NCBI RefSeq assembly: GCF_900290235.1 | Contig: NZ_OLMK01000050.1 | Location: 186,001 to 250,000 of the forward strand | Reading direction: 5' to 3' | Length of the DNA: 64,000 bases | DNA from: Streptomyces sp. MA5143a | GTDB taxonomy: Bacteria > Actinomycetota > Actinomycetes > Streptomycetales > Streptomycetaceae | In this document: piece by piece, positions 16,969 through 24,371 of the stretch | Numbering within the stretch: the stretch's first letter is position 1 | Layout of the letters: each line of letters begins with the position of its first letter | Program-made: the position numbers and the translations under genes | The notes under the pieces: model-generated | Seen by the model: the letters and a program-made list of their open reading frames with translations, nothing else | Databases searched by the model: none | What the model was told of the DNA's origin: nothing

Positions 16969-17966
16969 GCGTCCTTTCCACTGCGCTCGCCTTGATCGTG
17001 CTGCCGTTTGTACTCGACGCGCTCCTTCACGGCGTCCAGAATCAGCCGCACCTTGGAACTCAGCTCGGCCCGCACGAACTCACGCGCCGTCTCCAGCCCG
17101 GTGCCCTCCCCGAGGACGGCCGCGATACCGGACTCCCTGATCACCACGGTCTGCACCGACGTCACCGTCGTCGAACCGTCCGGGCCGGCCCCGATCCGCC
17201 AGCGCACATGGTGCGAACTGCCCAGCGGCGGCAGCAGCAACTGCTTGTACGCGATCCCGTGGTGCGGCAGACCCACGCGGGCGGTGCGGGTGGTGAACCG
17301 TCCGCCGTGCCGCTCCAGCGTCTCCATCTCCAGGACATGCGCTCCCGGTCCGCTCCCGCGCACATCGGCCCGGACCACGTGCGCCATCACCGACGGCCAC
17401 CCGGCCGCGTCGAAGAGCAGGTCGTAGACCTCCTCGGGCGGCCCGTCGATCTCCACCACGTCCTCGACCGTCATCAGCAGCTCGGGGAAACCGCAGGTGA
17501 TCTCGGCGGCCGTCTGCACCGCGGCCAGCTCGCTGTGGGCGATCTCCTCGGTGGTGCGCCGCACCGACTCCGCGGCCCGCGGGTCGTCGTCCTTCAGCCG
17601 GTAGGCGTGCTCCAGCCGCACCACGCAACGGTCGTCCCCGGCCGCCTCCACGGACCAGGTGCGGCACAGCGACTCCAGCGGCGGCTCCACGCGCTCCGGC
17701 CGGAACTCGACGCGCAGCGCGTCCTCGTCGGTACGGCGCAGCGCCACCCAGTGCTCGACACGGCCGCCGGCCGGCTCACCCGCCCCGGACAGCGCCCACA
17801 TGCCGACCCGCTCGTACCCGTCCACGGAACCGAGCCGCTCCAGGTGCACGAAGGGCGGGAAGACCCGCGGCCAGGCGTCGAGATCCGCCAGCAGCCGGTA
17901 GACGTCGCCGGCCGCCGCCCGCACCGTGACCTCGTGCCGTTCGCTCACCGCTTGTGGCGATGCCAT
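16965..17966 (-). CDS. Second didomain aromatase/cyclase
   Basis: A 333-residue protein with two START/Bet v1-like cyclase domains, a diverged paralogue of the protein at 9022-9972. The same landmarks occur: WPRVFPPFVHLE in the first domain and HHGIAYKQLLLPPLGSSHHV in the second. An actinorhodin-type pathway needs one such enzyme, so the second may act on a later ring, adjust fold specificity or be redundant. GAGGAGGAG precedes the ATG. It is coupled to the MDR reductase after it and lies 26 bases after the HAF-repeat protein gene. Confidence 0.9.
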   Translation of the reverse strand: MASPQAVSERHEVTVRAAAGDVYRLLADLDAWPRVFPPFVHLERLGSVDGYERVGMWALSGAGEPAGGRVEHWVALRRTDEDALRVEFRPERVEPPLESLCRTWSVEAAGDDRCVVRLEHAYRLKDDDPRAAESVRRTTEEIAHSELAAVQTAAEITCGFPELLMTVEDVVEIDGPPEEVYDLLFDAAGWPSVMAHVVRADVRGSGPGAHVLEMETLERHGGRFTTRTARVGLPHHGIAYKQLLLPPLGSSHHVRWRIGAGPDGSTTVTSVQTVVIRESGIAAVLGEGTGLETAREFVRAELSSKVRLILDAVKERVEYKRQHDQGERSGKDA

Positions 17967-17992
17967 GTGCTCCTCCTCGCGTCGGGGGCCGC

Positions 17993-19048
17993 TCAGCCGC
18001 TCCAGCGGGCCGCGCGGACCGCGCCCTGATCGGTGGTCAGATAGCCGACGGTGACGCCCTCGTTGTTCAGCAGATACGCCTCGCTCGGCCCCGACACGGC
18101 CGCGCCGATGTCGGTGACGTGGCCGCCGGGCGACCAGCGCACCGCGTGGAACACCCCGCCCGGCGTGTACGAGAACCCGACCGCGACCCCGGCGTCGTTG
18201 ATGCCGTACACCGCCGAGCCCGTGTCACCGGGCAGCGGGCTCAGCGGGACCGCCGTGCCCGAGCGCGACCACTTGACCGCGTGGAAGGGGCCGTCGTAGC
18301 CCTTGCCCGCCTTGTAGGAGTTGCCCACCATGGCCCCGCGGTTGTTGATCCAGCTGGCCTGGCTGGAGTCGTCACCGGGCAGGATGCCGCCGAGGGACAC
18401 CGTGGTGCCGTCGGCGTTCCAGCGCACCGCGTGCTGCTTGCCGTCCGGGGCGCCGGAGAAGCCGACGGCCGCCCCGCTGTCGTTGATCTTCGCGGCGGCG
18501 CTGGACACGTCGCCCGGCAGCGGCGGCAGATGCGTGGCCTTGCCGTCCACGTCCCAGCGCTGCGCCTTGTACACCAGCTCCGGAGTGGCCGAGAAGCCCA
18601 CGGCGACCCCGCGCGCGTTCACGCCGTAGGCCCTGCTCCGGGTCGAGCCGGGCAGCCCCGCCAGCTGCGCGGTGCGGCCGTCGGGGGTCCAGCGCACCGC
18701 GTGCTCGGCCTTGTCGGCGCCGACCGAGCGTCCCACGACCACACCGGCGCGGTTGATGTTGTACGCCGTGCCGGACACGTCGCCCGGCAGCGTCCCCAGG
18801 TCGGATATCAGCCCGTCGGCGCTCCAGCGGACGGGGCGGGTGACACCGTCGGCGTTCGCCGAGGAGCCGACGACGGTCCCGGCGTCGTTCACGGCGTACG
18901 CCAGGCTGGTCGCGCCGCCGGGCAGCGTGCCCAGGTCGGTGACGGTCGTCCTCGCTCCCGCCGGGAACGCGGTCACCGCCGTCAGGGTGGCGGTGCCCAG
19001 GGCGACACCGAGGCCGCGCGCGGCCAGGGGCGACAGTTGGGATCTCAC
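17993..19048 (-). CDS. Secreted HAF-repeat protein, probable seven-bladed beta-propeller
   Basis: A 351-residue protein starting with GTG after AGGAAGG. A Sec signal ends near TAFPAGA (about residue 32). The rest is seven repeats of about 45 residues with the pattern DLGTLPG ... AYAVNDAGTVVGSS ... AVRW, the HAF extracellular repeat. Seven repeats of this length fit a beta-propeller. It is unusual as the first gene of an operon whose other members are cytoplasmic polyketide enzymes. It could bind the product or sugars outside the cell, but there is no direct evidence of function. Confidence 0.8.
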   Translation of the reverse strand: MRSQLSPLAARGLGVALGTATLTAVTAFPAGARTTVTDLGTLPGGATSLAYAVNDAGTVVGSSANADGVTRPVRWSADGLISDLGTLPGDVSGTAYNINRAGVVVGRSVGADKAEHAVRWTPDGRTAQLAGLPGSTRSRAYGVNARGVAVGFSATPELVYKAQRWDVDGKATHLPPLPGDVSSAAAKINDSGAAVGFSGAPDGKQHAVRWNADGTTVSLGGILPGDDSSQASWINNRGAMVGNSYKAGKGYDGPFHAVKWSRSGTAVPLSPLPGDTGSAVYGINDAGVAVGFSYTPGGVFHAVRWSPGGHVTDIGAAVSGPSEAYLLNNEGVTVGYLTTDQGAVRAARWSG

Positions 19049-19107
19049 GTGCTTGCCTGCCTTCCTCTTGCAGATACGGCCGATGCTCTCGGCGCCCGCT
19101 CCACCGC

Positions 19108-19136
19108 CGGTCGAGTCCGGGTCGTGGCGCGGTCGA
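19108..19136 (-). promoter_or_regulatory. Heptamer repeat upstream of the HAF/cyclase/reductase operon
   Basis: On the minus strand TCGACCG, ACGACCC and TCGACCG are spaced 11 bp apart (19136 to 19108). The spacing fits a SARP site, but no -10-like hexamer lies 8 bp beyond. Confidence 0.35.
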
Positions 19137-19160
19137 GGCCCGCGGCCGGACGTCGGGGGT

Positions 19161-20318
19161 TCAGAGCCGGGTGCCCGCCAGCTCGACGAGACGCGTCACC
19201 ATCCGGTCGGGGCCGGGCTCCAAGGCCAGTTCCTCGGCCAGCGCGGCGGCGTTCTTGCGGACCGGCCCGTCCTCGACGAGGGCGCGCAGCACGGATCCGT
19301 CGACCTGCTCGGGCTGCCGGTCGAAGCCGATGCCCTCGCTCTCGATGATCGAGGCGTTGATCCAGTTGTCGGCCCCGTACGGCATGGCCAGTTGGGGCAC
19401 GCCGGCCTGCGCGGCGGCGAGCATGGTGCCGCAGCCGCCGTGGTGGACGACACCGTCGAGGGTCGGCATCAGCGCGCTCAGCGGGGTCCAGCCGACCGGC
19501 CGGACGTTCTCGGGGAGGGTGCCCAGCGGCGCCAGGTCGACGTGGTCGCCGAGCGCGAGGACCAACTCGACGTCCAGGCCCGCCGAGGCGTCCAGCACAC
19601 TGCGCAGGCTGCCCGAACCGGCCACGCCGGGCACGATGGTGCCGAGCGTCACCACGATCCGCGCCCGCTCCTTCGGCGCCGCCAGCCAGTCCGGCAGCAC
19701 ACCGCCGCCCTGGAACGGCATCGACCGCATCGACCAGCCCTCGCCCTCGCCGCGCATCAGCTTCTGCGAGGTGAAGTACACGGGCTGCACGAACGGCAGC
19801 TCCACCGGCACCCCGAGCCGTTCGAACGTCGGAGCGAGGTGGGGGAGCATCCGGGACGGCAGGTCGCCTTCACGCAGGAAGCTGAAGCCGTTCTCCACCG
19901 CCGGGACGCCGAGGTCGCGGGCGGCGAGCAGTGCGGTGCCCTGAAGCCGCGAGTACACGATCAGGTCGGGGCGCCAGCCGCGGGCGAACTCCAGCGTCCC
20001 GTCGGCCATCATGTCGTTGATCAGGCCGAACTTCTCCAGGATGATCTCGGGCGTCCGCTCCGACCGGGTGATCTCCGCGCCCCGCTCCCGCATCATCCGC
20101 ACGCGCTCCTCGGGCGTGCCCTTCTTCGGGAACACCGTGCTGAAGTCGGCGTCCGGGGCGACGTCCCGCACGGTCAGGCCCGCCCGGGCCGCGGCGTCGA
20201 CGGAGACGCCCGCGGTCGCCACGGCCACGTCGTGGCCGGCCGTACGGAACGCCCAGGCCAGGCCCAGTGCCGGATACAGGTGGTCGAGGCCGGGGGAGAC
20301 GTTGAACAGCACGCGCAT
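19161..20318 (-). CDS. Glycosyltransferase, GT1 family
   Basis: A 385-residue antibiotic glycosyltransferase of the GT-B fold. The N-terminal acceptor domain opens MRVLFNVSPGLDHLYPALGLAW. The C-terminal donor domain carries HHGGCGTMLAAAQAGVPQLA followed by MPYGADNW, the NDP-sugar signature. It should attach the deoxyaminosugar to the aglycone; whether by C- or O-linkage cannot be told. No P450-like auxiliary protein is encoded nearby. It is the only glycosyltransferase in the window and is divergent from the SnoaL-like gene. Confidence 0.92.
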   Translation of the reverse strand: MRVLFNVSPGLDHLYPALGLAWAFRTAGHDVAVATAGVSVDAAARAGLTVRDVAPDADFSTVFPKKGTPEERVRMMRERGAEITRSERTPEIILEKFGLINDMMADGTLEFARGWRPDLIVYSRLQGTALLAARDLGVPAVENGFSFLREGDLPSRMLPHLAPTFERLGVPVELPFVQPVYFTSQKLMRGEGEGWSMRSMPFQGGGVLPDWLAAPKERARIVVTLGTIVPGVAGSGSLRSVLDASAGLDVELVLALGDHVDLAPLGTLPENVRPVGWTPLSALMPTLDGVVHHGGCGTMLAAAQAGVPQLAMPYGADNWINASIIESEGIGFDRQPEQVDGSVLRALVEDGPVRKNAAALAEELALEPGPDRMVTRLVELAGTRL

Positions 20319-20372
20319 GGCGGTTACCTCGTTTCCGTGGACATCGGGTCTTCGGTGGACTCCGCTGCCGTG

Positions 20373-20404
20373 ACCGTGCCGGGGGCGGCTCAACCCGTGC
20401 TCGA
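20373..20404 (-). promoter_or_regulatory. SARP-type operator/promoter for the glycosyltransferase
   Basis: On the minus strand TCGAGCA (20404-20398) and TTGAGCC (20393-20387) are 11 bp apart, followed after 8 bp by CACGGT (20378-20373). Confidence 0.55.
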
Positions 20405-20421
20405 GAGACGGCTCCGACACT
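20390..20421 (+). promoter_or_regulatory. SARP-type operator/promoter for the first SnoaL-like gene
   Basis: TCAACCC (20390) and TCGAGAG (20401) are 11 bp apart, followed after 8 bp by GACACT (20416-20421). The site overlaps the one on the opposite strand, so one protein assembly could serve both genes. Confidence 0.5.
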
Positions 20422-20460
20422 CGCCGCCACACACGACCGCCCCACGAAAGGCCCCTACCG

Positions 20461-21018
20461 ATGCCCACGGACCCCGTCGTGACCCCGGCCCCCGTCGTGA
20501 CCCCGGCCCCCCTCGTGACCCCGGGCCCCCGTACGGCCCCGGACCCGCTCGTGCGCCCGGATCTCCCCGTGCCCCCCGCCGGGGAACCCGTGTCGGCCTC
20601 CCTCTACGCCGGGGTCCAGCAGTTCTACGCCCGGCAGATGCACCTCATCGAGGGTGCGGGCGCCGACCCGGGCGCCTGGGCGGAGACGTTCACCGAGGAC
20701 GCGGTCATCGAGTTGGCCGGGGACACCCCCGACGTCGGTCGTGAGGCCATCCGCGCCTCGGTGGCCGCCGGGGTCGCCCATATCGCCGCCCAGGGCTGGG
20801 ACTTCCGCCACTGGTTCGGCATGCTCGACGTCCGCCGCGGCGAGGACGGCTCGCTGCGCACCCGGTACTACGCCCTGGCCATGGCCACGCCCCGCGGCGG
20901 CGCCCTGGCCGTCCGCGGCTCCCTGGTGTGCCACGACGACCTGGTCCGCGCCCCCGACGACTCCGGCTGGCTGGTCCGCCACCGCCGCCTCGTCCCCGAC
21001 GGCCGCTCCGGCGACTGA
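20461..21018 (+). CDS. SnoaL-like (NTF2-fold) protein, ActVI-ORFA type
   Basis: A 185-residue protein. From about residue 43 it is an NTF2/SnoaL fold with QQFYARQM, WAETFTEDAVIE and DFRHWFGMLDVRRGEDGS, closely parallel to its paralogue at 22792-23256. Relatives such as ActVI-ORFA accompany benzoisochromanequinone synthesis as cyclase or hydroxylation helpers. The first 40 residues are a Val/Thr/Pro repeat encoded by 18-bp tandem repeats and may be disordered or untranslated; a GTG before SASLYAGVQQ is an alternative start. The enzymatic role is not certain. Confidence 0.82.
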   Translation: MPTDPVVTPAPVVTPAPLVTPGPRTAPDPLVRPDLPVPPAGEPVSASLYAGVQQFYARQMHLIEGAGADPGAWAETFTEDAVIELAGDTPDVGREAIRASVAAGVAHIAAQGWDFRHWFGMLDVRRGEDGSLRTRYYALAMATPRGGALAVRGSLVCHDDLVRAPDDSGWLVRHRRLVPDGRSGD

Positions 21019-21240
21019 ACCCCCGGGCGGCGTCCGACCCTCCGGCAACCTGCGGCGACCTCCGGTGAGCCCGGCGTCTCAGGCCGCCCCCGGAATCCCC
21101 GGCCGCCCCTGGAATCTCCGGCCAACCCTCGGTGCCCCGGCCGAACTCCGGTGTTCCCCAACTCAACCCGGTGTCCTCGGCCGACCCTCGGTGTCCCGGC
21201 CGAGCTCCGGCGTCCCCGACCCGACCCGGTGTTCCCGGCC

Positions 21241-21385
21241 GACCCTCGGTGTCCCGGCCAACCCCCGGCCTCCCGGCCAACCCCCGGCCTCCCGGCCAAC
21301 CCCCGGCCTCCCGGCCAACCCCCGGCCTCCCGGCCAACCCCCGGCCTCCCGGCCAACCCCCGGCCTCCCGGCCAACCCCCGCCGC
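21241..21385. repeat. 19-bp tandem repeat array
   Basis: The unit CCCGGCCAACCCCCGGCCT is repeated nearly perfectly about seven times. Upstream, from about 21060, older copies such as CGGCCGACCCTCGGTGTCC have drifted, so the array seems to have grown at its right end. Confidence 0.85.
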
Positions 21386-21394
21386 CCCCCCGCA

Positions 21395-21412
21395 TCGAGC
21401 GCATCTCAAGAC
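21395..21412 (+). promoter_or_regulatory. Heptamer pair, upstream copy without -10
   Basis: TCGAGCG, four bases, TCAAGAC: the same two heptamers as at 21505 but without a -10-like hexamer at the expected distance. It could be an auxiliary site or a relic of duplication. Confidence 0.4.
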
Positions 21413-21504
21413 GTCCTGGACCGGCCCCCGACCCCCGGCGGCCACCGTGGGCCGTCCAGCCGCGTCACGGGCGGACGGCTCGTGCGCCCGACACGGCCGC
21501 CCCG

Positions 21505-21547
21505 TCGAGCGTGGCTCAAGACCGGTTCCACCGGGCCCCCGCACGGT
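21505..21547 (+). promoter_or_regulatory. SARP-type operator/promoter for the flavin monooxygenase operon
   Basis: TCGAGCG (21505), TCAAGAC (21516) and TCCACCG (21527) repeat every 11 bp; 8 bp later is CACGGT (21542-21547). Confidence 0.55.
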
Positions 21548-21609
21548 GGGCGGCGTGCGGCGGGTGCCGGATGTGTTCCAGCAGATCACCGGGTGAGGAA
21601 GTGGGTTCT

Positions 21610-22731
21610 ATGCCGAGCCAGTCGACAACCAGCCGAACCGGTCTGCCGGAGCGCGCCGGTGACCTCGCAGCGACCGCGGCCCGGTACGCCGCCGACGCGG
21701 ACACCGACCGGGAACTGGCACCGGCGGTGACGGACGGCATCGTCCGCGCCGGCTTCGCACGGCACTTCGTGCCCGCCCGCTTCGGCGGAGCCGAGGGCGG
21801 CGCCCGGGAACTGCTGGACGCGGTCGCCGCGCTGGCGGAGGGCTGCACCTCGGCCGCCTGGTGCGCGTCGGTCACCGCGGGCGCCGCCCGCATGGGCGCC
21901 TATCTGCCCGAGCGCGGCCAGCGGGACCTGTGGGAGCGCGGCCCCGACACCGTGGTCGTCGGCGCGCTCATGCCGAGGGGCGCGGTCACGGAGGTCGCGG
22001 ACGGCTGGCGGGTGACCGGCGAATGGGAGTTCACCAGCGCCGTCGGCTTCTCCGACTGGGCGCTGGTGTGCGCGCTGGTGCCGCAGGACGACCGGCACGT
22101 GCCCTGGTTCTTCGCGCTGCCCCGCGCCGACTACCAGGTCGTCGACACCTGGTCGGCGATCGGTATGCGCGGCACCGGCAGCCACACCCTCACCGTCGAC
22201 AACGTCTTCGTCCCCCGGCACCGAGGTTTCGCCCGCGACAGTATGCTCGCCGGGCGCGCCGTCGCCTCCACCGCCCGCTGCCACACCGTTGCGCTGCGGC
22301 TGGTCAGCGGCCTGCTGTTCGCCGCCCCCGCGCTCGGCGCGGCCCGCGGCGCGCTGCGGGTGTGGTCCGAGCACACGGCGATGGACACCGACGAACGCAA
22401 CCCCGGCCCCCGGATCGCCCTCGCCCGAGCCGCCGTCACGGTCGACGCGGCCCAGCTGCTGCTGGAGCGCGCGGCCCGGGTCGCCGACGCCCCCGCGGCG
22501 ACCCCCCTGGAGCAGGTGCGCAACCCCGCCGACTGCGCGCACGCCGTGGACCAGCTCGTCGACGTCGTCGGGCAGCTGTTCCGCACCGTCGGCAGCACCG
22601 GCCAGCTCGCCGCCCACCCCCTCCAGCGGATCTGGCGCGACGTGCACTGCCTGGCCAGCCATGTCGCCCTGCGCTTCGACACCGCGGGCGGGGCGTACGG
22701 CGCCCGGCTGCTGGAGCCCGCCGCCGGCTGA
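21610..22731 (+). CDS. Flavin-dependent monooxygenase, acyl-CoA-dehydrogenase fold (ActVA-ORF5/HpaH-like)
   Basis: A 373-residue protein of the two-component aromatic hydroxylase group. It shows LAEGCTSAAWCASV, VTGEWEFTSAVGFSDWAL, and MRGTGSHTLTVDNVFVPRH. Such enzymes use reduced flavin from a separate reductase to hydroxylate the polyketide, as ActVA-ORF5 does with ActVB. The FMN reductase at 42810-43388 is a candidate partner. GAGGAAG precedes the ATG. It opens an operon of SnoaL-like, luciferase-like and 3-hydroxyacyl dehydrogenase genes. Confidence 0.9.
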   Translation: MPSQSTTSRTGLPERAGDLAATAARYAADADTDRELAPAVTDGIVRAGFARHFVPARFGGAEGGARELLDAVAALAEGCTSAAWCASVTAGAARMGAYLPERGQRDLWERGPDTVVVGALMPRGAVTEVADGWRVTGEWEFTSAVGFSDWALVCALVPQDDRHVPWFFALPRADYQVVDTWSAIGMRGTGSHTLTVDNVFVPRHRGFARDSMLAGRAVASTARCHTVALRLVSGLLFAAPALGAARGALRVWSEHTAMDTDERNPGPRIALARAAVTVDAAQLLLERAARVADAPAATPLEQVRNPADCAHAVDQLVDVVGQLFRTVGSTGQLAAHPLQRIWRDVHCLASHVALRFDTAGGAYGARLLEPAAG

Positions 22732-22791
22732 CCCCCGGCGCCGCCCCGTCCTCGTACCGACCTGTCACACGACCTACGGAAGGCAGCTGGC

Positions 22792-23256
22792 ATGAGCCAC
22801 CCCAACACCCCCGACCCGGCGACGGCGTCGTTCGCCCCGGCCGACCTGTACGCGGAGATCCAGCAGTTCTACGCCCGCCAGATGGGCCTGCTGGACGACG
22901 GCAGGCCCGACGACTGGGCCGACACCTTCACCACCGACGCGGTGTTCGCCGAGGCCAGCCGGCTGGCCGAGCCGCTGCGCGGCCGCGAGGTCATCCGCGC
23001 CTCGTCCCGGGCGCGGCAGGAGCGGCTCGACGCCGACAAGATCGACTTCCGGCACTGGCTGGGCATGCTCGACGTCCGCCCCCAGGACGACGGTTCGGTG
23101 CGCACCCGCGCGTACGCCCTCGCCATGCGCACCCCGCGCGGCGGGCAGCTGGAGATCTTCGCCAGCGTCGTCTGCCACGACCACCTCGTCCGGGTGAACG
23201 GCGCCTGGCAGGTGCGGCAGCGCGATCTGACCCACGACGGCTCGGCCCGGGACTGA
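22792..23256 (+). CDS. SnoaL-like (NTF2-fold) protein, second copy
   Basis: A 154-residue paralogue of the protein at 20461-21018, sharing IQQFYARQM, DWADTFTTDAVF and DFRHWLGMLDVRPQDDGS. It lacks the Val/Thr/Pro N-terminal extension. Two ActVI-ORFA-like genes in one cluster suggest separate steps or a heteromeric pair. GGAAGGCAG lies before the ATG. Confidence 0.85.
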   Translation: MSHPNTPDPATASFAPADLYAEIQQFYARQMGLLDDGRPDDWADTFTTDAVFAEASRLAEPLRGREVIRASSRARQERLDADKIDFRHWLGMLDVRPQDDGSVRTRAYALAMRTPRGGQLEIFASVVCHDHLVRVNGAWQVRQRDLTHDGSARD

Positions 23257-23266
23257 GGAGCACACG

Positions 23267-24334
23267 ATGAAGTTCGGCATCGTCTTCTTCCCCACCGTCG
23301 GCCCGGCCGACAAACCGGCCCCGCAGTACTTCGACGAGGCGCTGCGCCTGGTGGACCTCGCCGAGGAACTGGGCTTCGACCACGTGAAGATGGTCGAGCA
23401 CTACTTCTTCGCGTACGGCGGCTACAGCCCCGACCCGGTGACGTTCCTGGCGGCCGCCGCGGGCCGCACCCGTCGGGTGCGGCTGGGCACCAGCGCCACC
23501 ATCCCCGCCTTCCAGCACCCGGTGAAGCTGGCGGGCAAGCTGGCCATGCTCGACGCCATGTCGGGCGGCCGGGTCGACGCCGCGTTCGGACGGGCCTTCC
23601 TGCCCGACGAGTTCACGGCGTTCGGCATCCCCATCGACGAGTCCAAGGACCGCTTTGTGGAGGGCGTCGAGGCGATCAAGCGGCTGTGGGCCGAGGAGGA
23701 CGTGGTCTTCGAGGGCCGCTTCCACCGCTTCGGCCCGGTCACCCTGCTGCCCCGCCCGGTGCAGGACCCGCACCCGCCGGTGTTCGTCACCACCGCCCGC
23801 AGCGCCGAGTCGTGCGCCGAGGCGGGCCGCGCCGGGCACCACCTCCAGACCGTGCCCAACGTGATGTCCACCGAGGAGCTCCAGAGCCGGCTCGCCGTGT
23901 ACCGCGAGGAGTGGGCCGCCTCCGGACGCGCCCCGGGCACCGAGCAGATCCACTTCAGCTACCCGTGCGTGGTGTCCGAGGACGGCGACACGGCCCGCAC
24001 GAAGGGCCGTCACGACGACGACCGCAACTCCGCGGCGATCCGCGCCGCCGTCGCCTCCTGGGAGACCACGCGCAGCTCCGCCTACCCCGGCTACGAGAAG
24101 CTCGTCGAGGCCACGAGGACCTCGCACTTCGAGGGGAAGCTGGCGCAGAACAAGCTCCTCATCGGCGCCCCGGACCAGGTCCGCGCCCAACTGGAGCAGA
24201 TCGCCGAGTGGTTCGGCGACGACATCACCATCAGCCTCGGCGTCCACTCCGGCCATCTGTCCTTCGAGGACGCCGCCACGACCATGCGGTTGATGGCCGA
24301 GCAGGTCATCCCGAAGCTGTCCGCCGCCCGGTGA
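23267..24334 (+). CDS. Luciferase-like (LLM) flavin-dependent monooxygenase
   Basis: A 355-residue TIM-barrel flavoprotein of the bacterial luciferase-like family. It opens MKFGIVFFPTVGPAD and includes KMVEHYFFAYGGYSPDP and MLDAMSGGRVDAAFGRAF, typical of FMNH2- or F420-using members. It begins ten bases after the SnoaL-like gene. Its likely role is an oxidation of the polyketide, such as hydroxylation, Baeyer-Villiger or epoxide formation; the exact step is not readable. Several pyranonaphthoquinone clusters carry one such protein beside the ActVA-ORF5 homologue. Confidence 0.9.
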   Translation: MKFGIVFFPTVGPADKPAPQYFDEALRLVDLAEELGFDHVKMVEHYFFAYGGYSPDPVTFLAAAAGRTRRVRLGTSATIPAFQHPVKLAGKLAMLDAMSGGRVDAAFGRAFLPDEFTAFGIPIDESKDRFVEGVEAIKRLWAEEDVVFEGRFHRFGPVTLLPRPVQDPHPPVFVTTARSAESCAEAGRAGHHLQTVPNVMSTEELQSRLAVYREEWAASGRAPGTEQIHFSYPCVVSEDGDTARTKGRHDDDRNSAAIRAAVASWETTRSSAYPGYEKLVEATRTSHFEGKLAQNKLLIGAPDQVRAQLEQIAEWFGDDITISLGVHSGHLSFEDAATTMRLMAEQVIPKLSAAR

Positions 24335-24371
24335 CCGCCGGCCCGTCGACCCCGAAGCGAGGCACCCACCC

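Larger units (their letters stand above)
21019..21609. other. 591-bp intergenic region: minisatellite plus duplicated heptamer sites
   Basis: This gap between the first SnoaL-like gene and the flavin monooxygenase holds a degenerate array of 19-20 bp GC-rich units (about 21060-21385) and two copies of an 11-bp-spaced heptamer pair (21395 and 21505). Open frames across the array are repetitive and lack homology I can recognise, so no gene is called. Confidence 0.7.

Noticed and set aside
15073..16995. Long plus-strand frame opposite rmlA and the MDR reductase
   Set aside because: Antisense shadow. It crosses two unrelated genes and a terminator hairpin and shows no domain.
21241..21385. Possible CRISPR array
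   Set aside because: The repeats are contiguous, without unique spacers, and no cas genes are present.
21132..21596. Open frames through the 19-bp array
   Set aside because: The predicted proteins are only Pro/Gly/Arg repeats produced by the minisatellite and have no independent coding support.
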